Origin: Isoetes taiwanensis
Taxonomy: Eukaryota > Streptophyta > Lycopodiopsida > Isoetales > Isoetaceae
Reading direction: 5' to 3'
DNA length: 64,000 bases
NCBI GenBank assembly: GCA_021234155.1
Contig: JAJEKV010000066.1
Location: 4,757,153 to 4,821,152 of the forward strand
Part shown: piece after piece, positions 40,688-52,372 of the stretch
Layout: the number at the start of each line of letters is the position of its first letter
Numbering within the stretch: the first letter of the stretch is position 1
Notes under the pieces: generated by a model
What the model saw: the letters and a program-made list of their open reading frames with translations, nothing else
Databases searched by the model: none
Told to the model about the DNA's origin: nothing
Program-made: the position numbers and the translations under genes

Positions 40688-40921
40688 ATGGACACACTGT
40701 GGGCCGTAGCGTGGCAGCAAGATGCGGTTGCGGGTGCGATTGCCTTGCCGAGGTTAATGGACATTGGCAAATATGATCTTATTGTTGGTATGGGTTTTAC
40801 GGCATCTGAAGGCCAATATAGTGCGGGGGGTTGCCACTCCAGCGGCGTAGCGAAGACGCAGCGTGGCGATAAAGGTGATCCATTCGCCATGTTATGCGAT
40901 CTATGTCAATCGGGCGGTTAG
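40688..40921 (+). pseudogene. Gypsy protease C-terminal fragment
   Basis: The frame reads LPRLMDIGKYDLIVGMGF, close to the L-P-L-x-x-Y-D-V-I-L-G-M-D-W-L end of Ty3/gypsy aspartic proteases, about 40 codons before the RT region. The active-site D-S/T-G was not found. Confidence 0.55.
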
Positions 40922-40959
40922 AAAAGCTATACGAGGATAAACTCCTTTGCCTCATTACA

Positions 40960-41800
40960 CTTGCCTCCATTGAGTGCGATGCTAAGCGAGAAGCGAATTA
41001 TCGATCTGTGCCACAAGACATTGCCACCCTTCTTGAGGAATTTAGCGATCTTTTTTAGGATGAGATCCACAAGCTTCCTCCTTTCGGAGGGTGGGAATGT
41101 GAGATAGCTCTAGAACCGGTACTAAGCCTACCAGCAAGGCCCCATACCGAATGAGTCCTCGAGTTGCGAGCTTAAACAACAACTTCAAGGCCTCTTGAAC
41201 CTAGGTTTTATTAGGCCTAGTGTTTCACCATTTTGGCTCCTATTCTTTTTGTCAAGAAGAAAGATGGCTCCTTGGGATGTGTATTGATTATAGAAGCTCA
41301 ATAAGCATACCATCAGAATCGCTATGCTTTGCCTAGGCGAGATGATCTCATAGAGCGATTACAAGGCCAAATATTTCTCAAAAAGATTGACTTCTGCAGC
41401 TCGGTACCATCAAATCTGGATAAAGGAGGGAGGACATTCATAAGTATGCATTTTACTTTTAGATATGGGCATTATGAGTTCACCGTTATGCCTTTTAGGT
41501 TAACAATGCCCACCATAGCGTTCATGCGGTTGATGAATGACATCTTAGCCAATACTTAGAATGACTTTGTTGTTATTTTCTTTTGGCGACATTCTCATCT
41601 ATAGTAAAACTTGCGACAACATGAACAACATCTTGATTGGCTTTACGAGCTAAAGGCATCATCGGCTCTTCGCCAAGTTCTCTAAATACAGTTTACCCAC
41701 TCCAAAGTTGACTATTTGGGGCATATCATTTTCAGATGAAATTGCTACCGATCCGGTAAGATAAAGCCGGTAAAGGATTGGCCTATTCGGATAATGTTTC
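40960..41800 (+). pseudogene. Ty3/gypsy reverse transcriptase, frameshifted
   Basis: Successive boxes are visible: LLEEFSDLF near 41,025-41,055, FVKKKDGSLG at about 41,247-41,277, CIDYRSS soon after, KKIDFCSS at 41,380-41,405 and FRYGHYEFTVMPFRLT at 41,455-41,505, then AFMRLMNDIL. These are the standard Ty3/gypsy RT motifs. The catalytic box equivalent (F-V-V-I-F-L-D-D) near 41,570-41,600 is damaged: a frameshift precedes a surviving ILIYS-like stretch and one Asp is lost. The enzyme would copy element RNA to DNA; this copy cannot. Confidence 0.88.
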
Positions 41801-42300
41801 AAGTCAGAAGTTTCTTAGGCTTCATGAGATATTATCGGAAATTTGTTAAGGATTTGCAACAATTGCCACCTCTTACCTAATACAAAGCATTAGAAAGTCA
41901 AAAGGATTGGATGGAACATTGGAAAGCAAAAGTCAAGTGCATTTCGGAAGCTCAAGGATACTTTAACATACGCACGGTCCTCTTTTGTAGATCACGAAAA
42001 AGGATAAATTAGGTACCCACCGGATGCTAGTAAGATAGCTGCGATTGGAGTGCTAATGCGGGGAGGGGAGAGTTGTTGCCCTCACGATTCCAGAAGATGA
42101 ATAGTAGCGAAACAGCGATACCCTACCCGCTGATGGGGAGTTCGGCGTTGTCGCTCTCGTGTTGGAGACACTACCGCTTCGGTAGAAAATTTCAGCTAGA
42201 TCTGGATCATCCAGTCCTCGCTATCTATCCTGACAAATCTCAATCTCCGTCGAGAGAAGATGGATGGAATTCATAGAATGCGACTTGAGATTATGTACAA
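41800..42300 (+). pseudogene. Ty3/gypsy RNase H region, frameshifted
   Basis: Near 41,807-41,855 a frame reads SFLGFMRYYRKFVKDL, the FLGLxxYYRRFIxxF linker between RT and RNase H. Near 42,024-42,065 a frame reads DASKIAAIGVLM, the DASxxAxGGVLxQ RNase H box. Frames change between them. Confidence 0.75.
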
Positions 42301-42559
42301 CGAGGAAGCACAATGTAGTTAGGATGCCTTATCATGTCATCAACTGATAACTTGAACCCATTGTAGCAGCCATTTCCACACTCACCTGACGAGGTTGCAG
42401 AGGCTTGAGATAGACAAACAGCGAGATTGTTTGGGGGATTTCGGGTAAAACGCGATGCGGATAAAGGCGTGAAGCTTTTCCATTCATATAAAGAAGGGGC
42501 AACTTATTATATCATAAGGATAAGTTATTGTGTTCACTGAACTTCGAGAGTGCGCCAAG

Positions 42560-43400
42560 CTAATTCTCATGACACACACAACAGCCCTATAGCGAGACAT
42601 GCGGGTTTTATGAAAACTTACTTTAAAGATCGCTCAACTATTTTTGGCCTTGATAAAGAAGAAGGATATTGCAGGTACCTCCAGCGATTATTAGGAATTA
42701 TTGTCAGCAAACCAGAATTTGAACGTTAAAGTTCGGGGGCTGCAACCTTTGGATATTGCCCAGCATGAAGTGAGAGTGTGCTCATGGACTTCGTGTGGGC
42801 CTTCCCGCGTGCTCTCAGGTGGATGTGATTAAGTTGTGGTAGTGGTGGAGCAAATTGTCAAAGATGGCTCATTTCTTGCCATGTCCGGACCACGGACCAC
42901 ATATGACACCTTACTTTATTTGCAAAGGAGATTTTCGGAGTTGCCTGCGGGATGCCAAGAGTAATTGTATCGGGCAGTCCTAGGGTGTAAGTGCGTGCGG
43001 AAGGACTAGCCGCCTGCATCCAAACCAAGCTTGCTGTAGTACTGACTTACCATCCTCCAGACGGATGGTCAGGCAGAGGCGTGTCAATCGCATTGCTCGA
43101 AGATATGCTCTGCGAAGCTATGTATGGAAGTAAACAATCACAATGGATTATATTTATTTGGTAGAGTTAAGCGCCTATACTTGATGCGAAGCAGAATCTT
43201 CGGAGGATGTCTCCCTTCACTTGATAAATTATGGCTATCAATGTCTTACTCGGACACATGGCATAACCACATTTCTAAAGTGGAGGTCTCTCAACAACTC
43301 CTTTTAGAAATCTGAGGCCTTGGTGGAAGAAGTTCGTGGTTACTTATTGGTATTGCGGTCGTCGGAAAAGTCTAGCCCGGATAAACAGAACCCCGCGAGA
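42560..43400 (+). pseudogene. Ty3/gypsy integrase, frameshifted
   Basis: Frames show GCNLWILPSMK or, shifted, LQPLDIAQHE near 42,740-42,770 (the P-L-x-I-P-x-x-x-W-x-x-I-x-M-D-F-V core entry), then MDFVWA near 42,785, and LTYHPPDGWSGRG at about 43,044-43,080 (LTYHPQTDGQTER of the catalytic core), followed by LLEDMLCEAMYGSK. The N-terminal HHCC zinc finger is only partly traceable around 42,565-42,690. Integrase inserts element cDNA into the chromosome. Confidence 0.8.
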
Positions 43401-43639
43401 GTCTTTCGGTGGCGAATCGGTTTGGCTCAAGATCCAAGTAAAACAAGCCAAACTTAAAATTCAGTAGCCACAAAGTTGGCACCGGATGGGGTAGGCGTTC
43501 AAGATGTGAGCAGCGTTTGGTTGGAAACGAGGCATATCGCTTAGACTTAGCCCAGCGAAGATCCACAAAGGTCTTGCGTGAGTCTTCACGAAACAACACA
43601 CCCTGATCGAGGAGAAGTTTTTTGGATACCCAACCCTCC

Positions 43640-43850
43640 TAGAATGACCGAAGAAGTGGAGATAGTGCACGAAGCTCTTCTTGGTCGAGCTTACAAGCGG
43701 ACGGAAGGACTCAAATGTTACAATACTTGGTCAAGTGGGAAGCACTTACGATTGAGGATGCTACACGGGTGATGAAGATAGACCTTGAGAAGCACTATCC
43801 AGGACTTCATGCGGGAATCTCAGGGCGCCACCATCAACGATGCCCTATCA
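43640..43850 (+). pseudogene. Chromodomain-like tail of the gypsy integrase
   Basis: Frames read EEVEIVHEALLGRAYKRTEG and then, shifted by a frame, LVKWEALTIEDATR with EKHYPG close after, matching the Y-L-V-K-W-x-x-x-P-x-x-x-A-T-W-E chromodomain core. Chromodomains of this kind are known to guide chromovirus insertion to marked chromatin. The conserved Trp after A-T is replaced because of a frameshift. Confidence 0.75.
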
Positions 43851-44519
43851 ACCCGCTCCGGTAAGCTTGAAAGGCTCGATTTAGAGAATCATGCTCTAGA
43901 TGGGTAGATGCATGCATTATCTTTATAATAGCGATGATGGGATCACCTTTGTGTTCTCTAGGACGTAATGGTGTATTGTTGATGTTGACATGACCGCTCT
44001 GCTTGGAAAGCACCTAGTGGATACACTGCGTTCATCTCGGCTATCACGGGAACTAAACCATTCCTTATACCGCAATGAATTGGCAAGCCATAGACATGAT
44101 AGGTTCCTTGTAGATAGATTTCTTTTAATTATAGGGGTGGTCCCTTCAACCACAATCTAATTATATTATTGATATACTGGTATATTGACATGAATGAGGA
44201 GCAGTGGCGGGATCGTGACTGCCATGTATAGAGGGTTCTTGATGACCCAAGCTTTTCGCATTCGTTTTTGTTACATGTGTCACTTTTGTTATCCATGATG
44301 TTTTTAAATCAGACTTTCCTTGATGATAAGTTTGTATAAAGGCACTTTAGTGCTTGCACTTTGATATTTTCAACTTCAATGTATTAACATCCGAAATGCT
44401 ATATAATATTCAAGCGTACTAATGTTATACTCAACGTTAAGTGCGCTATTTTTCTAATTAGTTCTTTAAGTATATGTATCCGACTAACTAACCCCAATCT
44501 TTGAGGGCGGCATTATTTT
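43851..44519 (+). other. Gypsy 3' untranslated region
   Basis: AT-rich after about 44,240, without recognisable coding sequence, between the integrase tail and the polypurine tract. A 76-codon minus ORF at 43,923-44,153 has no recognisable family. Confidence 0.5.
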
Positions 44520-44530
44520 AAGAGGGAGAA
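44520..44530 (+). promoter_or_regulatory. Polypurine tract of the gypsy element
   Basis: AAGAGGGAGAA lies immediately before TGTGGTGGCG, the 5' end of the 3' LTR. This is the standard plus-strand primer site and fixes the LTR start at 44,531. Confidence 0.8.
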
Positions 44531-46177
44531 TGTGGTGGCGTTCCACGTATTTATATGGTATACATTAGCGTATTTATCTGATACCGCGTACAAATATCAC
44601 AAACCGTCACCATTAAAAGGTACACCACTAGGGGTCCTATAACCTTGGGGGTCACTTTAAAAGGGATTAAATTAGCTATGCTAATTTAACCATTAAAAGA
44701 TAATAACCTATAACTTAGGAAATTAAAGGACTAAATAGGATTAATTAGACTATTGCTGTTTTGGGAAGGCCCTTCTAATCGATTTAGCCAGCGTAGGGGA
44801 TTTCCAAATTAAGTACAATCAACCTGATCCCTATCCTGTGTTGACTCCCTCAATTAGCCCAAAGAAGGGGGGCTGGCCATCATACCAGCGCTGGCCACCA
44901 TACCATTAGAACACAGCCAGAAGCGATTTGAACCCTCCAACACTAAAGAAGATGGAAGCACCCCATAGTAGCAGAGTCGGCCCGAAACTTCGGTGGGGTA
45001 GCTAAGGATAGCGTGAATTCTAGATGCGCGCCCCTATTGGGCCTTGTTGTGTTGGTTTCTCTGTTCTCTTTGTGTTTCAATCATAGGAATAACCCTTGTT
45101 TGTAAGGTAAGTTCTCTTTATATTTGATTCTAGTTTTGCTGCAGAAAGGATGGATTGTTAGTTCTTTGTCTAGTCTTACTCTGAAATGGGGGGGATTACA
45201 CGGAGGGTAGAGACCTACGAGCCATGTATTGTAGTATGCTCTAGATAAGGCCTGTAGAGTCCCATTAATTGCGGCTTTTGTGCACAGCCCTTAGGGTCCT
45301 GAATGCTATGGTGGGTTAGCACCGGACAAAGAACCGCAGTGGTGAAAATTGAGGGTCAGGGTCTTACCGCGAACATAAAGGGCTCTGAGACTCCTCACAG
45401 TGGGGCTAGGCCTAATAAGCCCGACCCGAGGAGCTAAAGCCCTTGGCTGGGCGGGCCTCGTCCGACACTCCCTGACAGGTGCTGTGACCCCATGGGGCAT
45501 CTGGCACTTTAGTAGATTTAGGGTGAGTAAATGGGAATGCGGATCGGGGTGCGTGATGCGACGCGTATTCTCTAGCTCACCCATGGAACCCTTTGTGACG
45601 GAAGGGGATGCTTCCCCAGGCCCTGCCTCATCGGACCGGGAGTCATGAACACTCGAGTAGGCTCAAAGGGTGATACCTTGAACCTGCGTCTCAGGAAGGC
45701 TATAAGCGAAGCCATAAGCGTGGATTGACCCATCTGCAAAGTGTGCATGAGGAGGCCGGATGGAACCCTAGCCGATGTTCTATACCAACCAACGCCATGC
45801 CAAGACTCGGGTCACGATCTCTTGAGGCCTAACCGCTGGTCGTTCCTCTGGAGTGGAGTAGGGGTAGAACACGGGTTCGGTGCTTTCTTAGTGTTAGATG
45901 CATATTCTTTGCCGTTGGTATTGGGATGGATGAGCCACCCTTCGTGGTGGTTGATATTATATGATTTATATTGTGTGCTAACCTTGTATTCACGCTTCCG
46001 CGACGTAGGAGTCCCATTGAAGGCGTGGGCCGAATGACCCCTTCGTGTCCTTCTTTCGGGCACCATATTATGGGTGGCCGGAATAGACGGAGGGCCCTGC
46101 TCATGGTGAGATGATCGCCATGGGAGGGGAAAGTCCCGATGTATATACAGTAGGGTCGTATATATTCAGGGGCGTCA
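44531..46177 (+). repeat. 3' LTR of the gypsy element
   Basis: Begins TGTGGTGG after the polypurine tract and matches 30,335-31,725 from about 44,745 onward. The right edge (near GGCGTCA at 46,171-46,177) is where similarity to the left LTR stops. The full length of about 1.65 kb is within the range for large gypsy LTRs. Confidence 0.8.
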
Positions 46178-46186
46178 AGCTCAAAG

Positions 46187-46495
46187 CGAAAAACGCAGGT
46201 TTTAGGGGTCAGAAGGCCTTTCTCGACTCGCGAGTCGAAAAGGCGACTCAAAGTTTAAAAACACCGAGTTTTAGGGGTGAGGAAGACCTTTCTCGAAGGC
46301 ATAGTCGAGAAAGGCGGCTCAAAAACGCGCAGGTTTGAGGGTCTTTCTCGACTCCCGAATCGAGAAAGGCAGCTCAGAGTGAAAAATGCAGTTCTAAGGC
46401 CCTCCAAAATAAAAACCACAGGTCTAAGGCTCCTCAAGATGAAAAAACAGGTCTAAGGCCATTTAGAGTGAAAAACACAACAAGTCCGAGGAGGT
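46187..46495. repeat. Tandem array with alternating palindrome-bearing and short units
   Basis: Seven units begin at about 46,187, 46,257, 46,320, 46,380, 46,409, 46,439 and 46,468 with GAAAAACxCAGGTxTxAGG-like sequence. The first three are 60-70 bp long because they carry an inverted repeat of the form CTTTCTCGACT...AGTCGAGAAAGG (46,219-46,243; 46,288-46,315; 46,343-46,370). The last four are about 30 bp and lack it. The array begins about 10 bp outside the gypsy 3' LTR. Confidence 0.8.
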
Positions 46496-47560
46496 AAAAA
46501 ATGAATAACTTTCAAACATCATATCATAATACTATACCTTTGTTCAAATGTGATCAAACATACAACAAATGTGGCGAACCTACTTGCCTACAAACATAGT
46601 TTTCTACCTTTAATATCATAGAGTGCAAATCATTATTAGTTGCACCATATCCTATGTATTTTCTAAGTGCACACCATACCTATGCATTTTCTATGTATAC
46701 ATAGACCAAAATAGACCCCCCCGCGCCTTTTCCCCTTTTTAGTATGTCAATGTTTTCTAATAAATACAATATCCTATCCTATATATTTTCTAATAAATCT
46801 GAGATGTATTTTTCTAAATGCCAAAACACCATAGTTTATTATTTTTTTCTCATCTTAGTTTATTGTTTTATCACACCATAGTTTATTATTTTTTATCTTA
46901 TGTATTTTTCCAATGGACACTATATGCTATGTATTTTTCTAGGTATATGATATAGAAAACAAATGGACCCTCTCCTGTTTACCCTTTTAATATATTAATG
47001 TTTACCCCGCCTTTTTTTTATATTAATGTTTACCCTTTTTAATATATTAATGTTTACCCCGCATTTTTTTCCCGCCTATACTTGAAATTTAAAATTTGGT
47101 ACATATCTTTGGGTCTGTTCGTGGCTATGGAGAACGCCCAAAATCCTGGCTATGGCATCAAGCTCTAATCCTACTTCCTGGCTCTAATCCTGCTTCCAGA
47201 GTGCTGCAAATCTGCTGAATCTAGCTACGTCTCTCTTGCGATGGCATGGCAGAGAAGCAAGGGCGATTTTGAGGCATAACCATACCTCCCTTGTTAAGAT
47301 TGAAAAAAACAGAGACAATCGTGGAAATAAACAAAGGATGCATGGATCATGCTGAAGATGTGAGATATGAAAAGCTTATGCTGGTTCTTAAGGCTCTGGA
47401 GATACCGAAATGCTGGAGCTTAAGGTTCTGGAGATGCCGAAGATGCTTTTGTGCGCCTTAACCTAGGGTAAGCTTGTTTCGTGCCCCTTCATGGCCTTCT
47501 ATGTGTCGAATAAAAATCGCTTTCTTTTTAATATGAGTCTTTTGCATAAACAGGGAATGA
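46496..47560. other. AT-rich non-coding stretch
   Basis: Contains a repeated phrase AATATTAATGTTTACCC(CGC) three times between about 46,980 and 47,070 and several TATGTATTTTCT phrases between 46,650 and 46,940. No gene recognised. Confidence 0.5.
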
Positions 47561-50300
47561 AGCTTTATTAAGGCTTACATGTGTTTGAAACATTTCTTGG
47601 CTGGAAATTGCGCCTCCCTGTTTGCTCTTGAGGTCAAAATTCTTTCAAAAGATTGCTTCCTCATTGTTAACCCCTCTTTTGAAAGACTAAGATCTAAGGG
47701 CATGAAAGCTGAGGCGCAGCCCGGCATTTTCATCCTCACTTCGAGTTGGTTGAAGAAGAACCTCGAATGTAAGCCTAAACGCGAAATCTTGAATCTGTTA
47801 ATCACATTAAAATGGCGAGATTCTGCCCGTTCTTGAATCCCTAAGTGGCCGCCATAGGTAGCCGGTATAAGCGAGGCATAAGCGGTAGCTATAGCCTCGT
47901 TCTTGAATCTCTAAGCGGCCGCCATTTGTTCGAAGTCTTATGCGTGGTAAATCATCACTATGTCGCCATAGTTACTTTCTAGGATCTCTTCGCTTCCCAA
48001 GATAATGGTTGCCGCTTCCGAGAAAAAGGTGATTGCACAAATTCGTGGTGGAAGTGTCGTGCGAGCACTGAATGCGAGATCTTAGATGTCCGAGCATAAC
48101 ACGCTTATTCGATCTTTACGCCATAGCCATGGACAACAAACACAAATCATCAATAGGAAGCACGGATGCCATAGCCATAGGGTCGATGCCATAGCTTCTT
48201 TACGCCATAGCCATGGAATCATCAATAGGAAGCATGGACAAATCATCAAAGCGGTGCAGCGGTTCGCCCAATATAATCTTTATCAAAAGTCGATGATCGA
48301 GGTGCGATGCCGTCTCGCCTGATGCCGAGACCCTACCTTTTGTTTTTCTATATAACCTTTTTGTTTTGGATGTTTTTGGTTTGAAAAGTTGCGCATGTTT
48401 TCACTCTGTTGTCATTTTGTTTTGTAGGCTGGTTGTGGTGCGAGAAAGTGTTGTATGGACCCACCGAATGGGGCCCCTCTCTCCGAATGGGCTTTTCAGA
48501 CCAAGCCCATTCTCGCCTACATGGCCAGTAAAAACATTTCATTGTAATTATATTTAATATAATAATAATAATTTAAATTGTTTATACTTATATTTATTAA
48601 TGCATATATATAGCTATTTATTTATTAATAATTATATATTTATTTAATCTTTATATTATATATTATAAAATTATAGTGTATATGCATCTTGAATGGCCCT
48701 AGATTGGGTAATTTGAGATTCCGCCAGCCCCGTGGCATCATCCGCATCGTTCCTAATTACGTTTCCTAGGGTTTTTTGTTTTGTTTTGTGAGGGCGGCTC
48801 TAGGTTAAGCTTGGCTATGGCGGAATGTTTTCCCTTACTCGATTTTGCATCTATCTCCTCTCGGTATGGTTTCAAAGGCTTAACTAGCGGCTTGAGCATC
48901 TCATCTTCGGTTCTCGATGATGGCTATGGCGGGCTAGGTAGCTATGACTATGGCATGCCATGGTGAAGCGGGGTTCAGGAGCGTGAGAGGTGAAGGTGTG
49001 AAGGTGTAAAACAAGAAGGCGGAATAGATTATTTATTCTTTGGGCATGGGGCAAGGTTTCGAAGAGGGATCTTCGCCCGGATACGCAGAAAGTGGCTATT
49101 GCAAGAAGTAATTCATCCGCTAAGCGTTTCTTCGTTGGGAAAGTCCATAAATGAGAAGCGAGGCCATAGCCGAAGGCTCCAGAAGCGAGTAGAGGCGAGG
49201 CGCATGCTTTCTTGGAAGCTTCCACCCGCAAGATTGAAGCTCGAGCTCAAAGAATGCAGGTTAATAAAAACCCAGTTATCCTAAAAGTCGGCGTTCGGAT
49301 AGGGTTCCTGCCTTTTCTATGAATTTCACTTTCGCTTAGCCATGGCGGACAAAGCTCAAACAAGCGCATTCTTAATCTGTAAGCAAAATCATGCGGCTCA
49401 GGGGCTAATGCGTAAAGCAAAATCATGCAGCTCGGCTATGGCGATTATGCGGTGCTTCTTCCTTTGCATGCATTTTCATGCATGTCTTGCACCCTCAGAA
49501 CATAAAAAAGAGCAATGCATATCCTAGCATATCCGGCCACCATATATCATGCAGTAGCCATGAATCAATCGGCTATAAATTCCGTAAAGCGGAACACTTC
49601 TCATCCGTGCTTGCAAAAATTTACTACCTACATTTGTGGCTATGGGTTGCTTACTTCACATTTTCTAGGTTGTCTCTGCATCTTGAAGAGCGGAGAATGC
49701 TTACTTTAGCTCTAAATTTGCAAGTCGGAACAAGACGAATGAATCTTTTGCAACGGCCTGCGGCTTGCAATTTCGAAGATGTCTCCAACTCGAAGTTCAC
49801 GCAAATCTTGCTTTCATTAAGGTAATCGGAAGGGCTCGTATCGCATGACGAGTCGATTTGCATTAATTTGCGTTTGAGGTTTAAAGCAAAATTCGTCATC
49901 TGAATCAACTGAGGATTCTTTTTCCAGGAAGAATGTTACAAGGTTTGCTATTTTTGAACAATGGCCTCCCAAGTTTCAACTTTGGATTCATTTGCTAGGC
50001 ATTAGGCTTCCAGAATAGACAGGTGTTTCTAAACTCATTTGACCTGTGATTAGCTTGATCATTTGAGTAACATGCATAGTATTGTGAATAACAGGAGATG
50101 AGACAACTATTTACGTGGTGTCTCATAAAGTTTTGGTCATAACTGTAAGCACAGGGATTTTTGCTTATGTCAATGTTTTGTTTATGTTAGCACAGGGGTT
50201 TTTGCATGGATTTTTTGCACACGAATTTTGCACAGGGCTTATGTCAGTTGACCTGAAATAAACATGAATCAAGTTGTTAGAGTTTTTCGTTGGAATTAGC
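47561..50300. other. Region rich in GCTATGGC/GCCATAGC words; no confident gene
   Basis: Short ORFs on both strands have no recognisable family. Direct repeats are visible: TTCTTGAATC(C/T)CTAAG(T/C)GG at about 47,830 and 47,907, and an ~84-bp unit with TCTTTACGCCATAGCCATGGA at 48,113 and 48,197. A Gly/Tyr-rich ORF end (DDGYGGLGSYDYGMPW) at 48,781-48,966 is built on the octamer. 48,545-48,680 is very AT-rich. Confidence 0.45.
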
Positions 50301-52029
50301 AAATTAAGTTCAGTAATATGATATGAGTGGAATCAAGTGATTAGAGCTTTCCTTTGCATATAAGCAGTTTAAGTTCATACTTGAAATTGTGGCCTGATTA
50401 AACTTTTTTATTTCAATGTATACCTCCTTTAGTAGTCCTTCCATCTGCATCTTTGATCTTAGCTTTCTTTTATTTCTCATCTGTTCACCTTTTTCTGTAT
50501 GCTCAATGTTTTTCTTATGTTTGCAGGTTCCAAATTTCACCACAGCCAATTCCTTGGCACAATACAGACAATATTTGTTATGTATGCATAGTGCTTCATG
50601 CAAAATTAAGGTGACAAAGTTAAGTTTGGCATAGTGGCCTTTGAGTCTGTAAGTAGCGCCATCATAAGCAAAGATAGCCATCATTAGAAACATAGGCAAA
50701 CACTTGAGCAATATCAAAATTACCAAACCATAATCTGGTTGTAGGTAGTGTAAGCTTTGCTCCTCATTTAATTTAACCTTTGACCTGCCCCTTCAAAAGC
50801 CTTAGCATATCTCAGTTAAATCTCAAAAGAAGGATGAAAGCATTCACTATTACCATTTCACGTGTAGCAGTTATGGAAGTTTAAATATAACTTGAAAGTG
50901 GAAGGTTACACTGATAACTTGGAAAGTTGGCATATTTGCCATGGTAGGCTGGCATATTTGCGATGGTTTACTAAGAAAATTATAGAAAATTGACCAACTG
51001 ATATACAATAAATATGGTTAGTTTGCATCATATGGTTAGTTTTTTATGCAGTTGATTGTGTTGTATGGCTTGCAACAAATGTATACAAAATCTATGTACC
51101 TGCATCCCCAATTGTACATGGTTTAGTAATACAAATACCTTTGAATTTTCATATTGCACAAATGATGGATTTGTGGTTCAAATCTATAAAATTTGTAGAT
51201 AAGAGCAGTGTTCTTTTAACATTTTATTTGTGAGTGTGATCTCTTAACATTTTATTTGTGAGTGTGATATCTGGAGCCCTTTTGCTCGATGCTCATAGTT
51301 AATTTAGACTCTTCTCCATCCGTCACTTGAGACTTCACTTTAGCTTTAATTGTCATTCAAATTTTTGTAACATGAAATAGTTCTAGATGTAAGGTAAGTG
51401 TATATGGAGCTACTTTCATCTCAATATGTAGGTTTGGTGATGGATTGCATGAACATTTCAACCAACATACTAATGAAATGCATGAACACTTAAAACCAAT
51501 ACAACATTCCATGTGTCAACAACTTGATCAATTAAAAAACACAAGCTATAAAATACTCAAACCAAATTCACATTCAAATTTCACATAATTATTTAACCAA
51601 ATTCACATTCAAGTTTCACATTTAGAATGCAAAGATGTTCTTCCATTCCTAATGTTTCTATCAATGTTCTAATTTGCATTTTCATGTCAAATGCTATCTT
51701 CATGGAATAAGAAAACACTCCAATTGTTGCTCTTAACATGGCAATGTTTGTAATATTACAACTATTAGAAGTAGAATTATTATACGTTGTCTCGCAACGA
51801 TATATTAAAACCTATTGCATTGTATAATATTAACAATGATCACATTCAACTCTTAATCATATCAATTAGACTAACACACCGATATAGAGTCATGAAAAAT
51901 AAAGAATGTGTAAAAAGTCTGCAAATTCAGAACTACAATGTTGCAAAAACCAACCATTAGGGCATCTCATCATTCTTTTGAACATCATTTACATGTTTTT
52001 AACTTATTAACTTACTGGCACCTTTACTA
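50301..52029. other. AT-rich non-coding stretch
   Basis: The 138-codon minus ORF at 50,310-50,726 has no recognisable family and overlaps AT-rich DNA. A ~30-bp tandem pair (TTAACATTTTATTTGTGAGTG) lies at about 51,216-51,268. Confidence 0.5.
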
Positions 52030-52372
52030 GTATTATTATTATTTTGGAGGGGGTGGGGGGAGACCCTTGCCCCCCTTTGCCCCTGCCTCTTCGCCCCTTT
52101 GCTCTTCTCTACCCTCCCTCCCCCCCTCCTCTTTTGCCTCTTTGCTCTCCCTCTCCCTGCCCCTTCCCTCCCCCTCCCCTTTCCCTCCCTTCTTCCAGCG
52201 TATCCCCCCCTTTTCTCTCCTCTCCCTCCCCTTTGCCCCTGCTTCTTCTTCCAACTTAACCCCTTCCCCTCTTCAACTTGTGGCTCCTCCCTCCTTCTCC
52301 TCCTACCCTTCTCCTTATCAAGATGTGCCCCCTCTCCCTCCCCCTCAGTCTGAATTCTTTTTAGTATGAGTC
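52030..52372. repeat. Polypyrimidine tract, about 300 bp
   Basis: From about 52,062 to 52,350 the plus strand is almost entirely C and T, built of CCCTCCC, CCCCTTTG and CTTCTTCC words. Pro/Ser/Leu-rich plus ORFs and Arg/Gly/Glu-rich minus ORFs in this block are products of the composition. Confidence 0.9.

Larger units (their letters stand above)
30335..46177 (+). mobile_element. Decayed Ty3/gypsy chromovirus-like retrotransposon with a nested LINE
   Basis: Diverged long direct repeats (30,335-31,725 and 44,531-46,177) flank an internal region with a probable primer site at 31,726, protease, reverse transcriptase, RNase H, integrase, a chromodomain-like tail and a polypurine tract at 44,520. 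Domain order PR-RT-RH-IN-CHD is that of Ty3/gypsy chromoviruses. The internal region is about 12.8 kb, of which roughly 2.8 kb is a LINE inserted at about 35.0-37.8 kb. Gag was not recognised in 31.8-34.9 or 37.8-40.6 kb. All domains carry stops or frameshifts. Confidence 0.8.

Noticed and set aside
46187-46495. CRISPR array
   Set aside because: Unit spacing is irregular, spacers are not unique, the context is a plant retroelement, and no cas-like gene is present.
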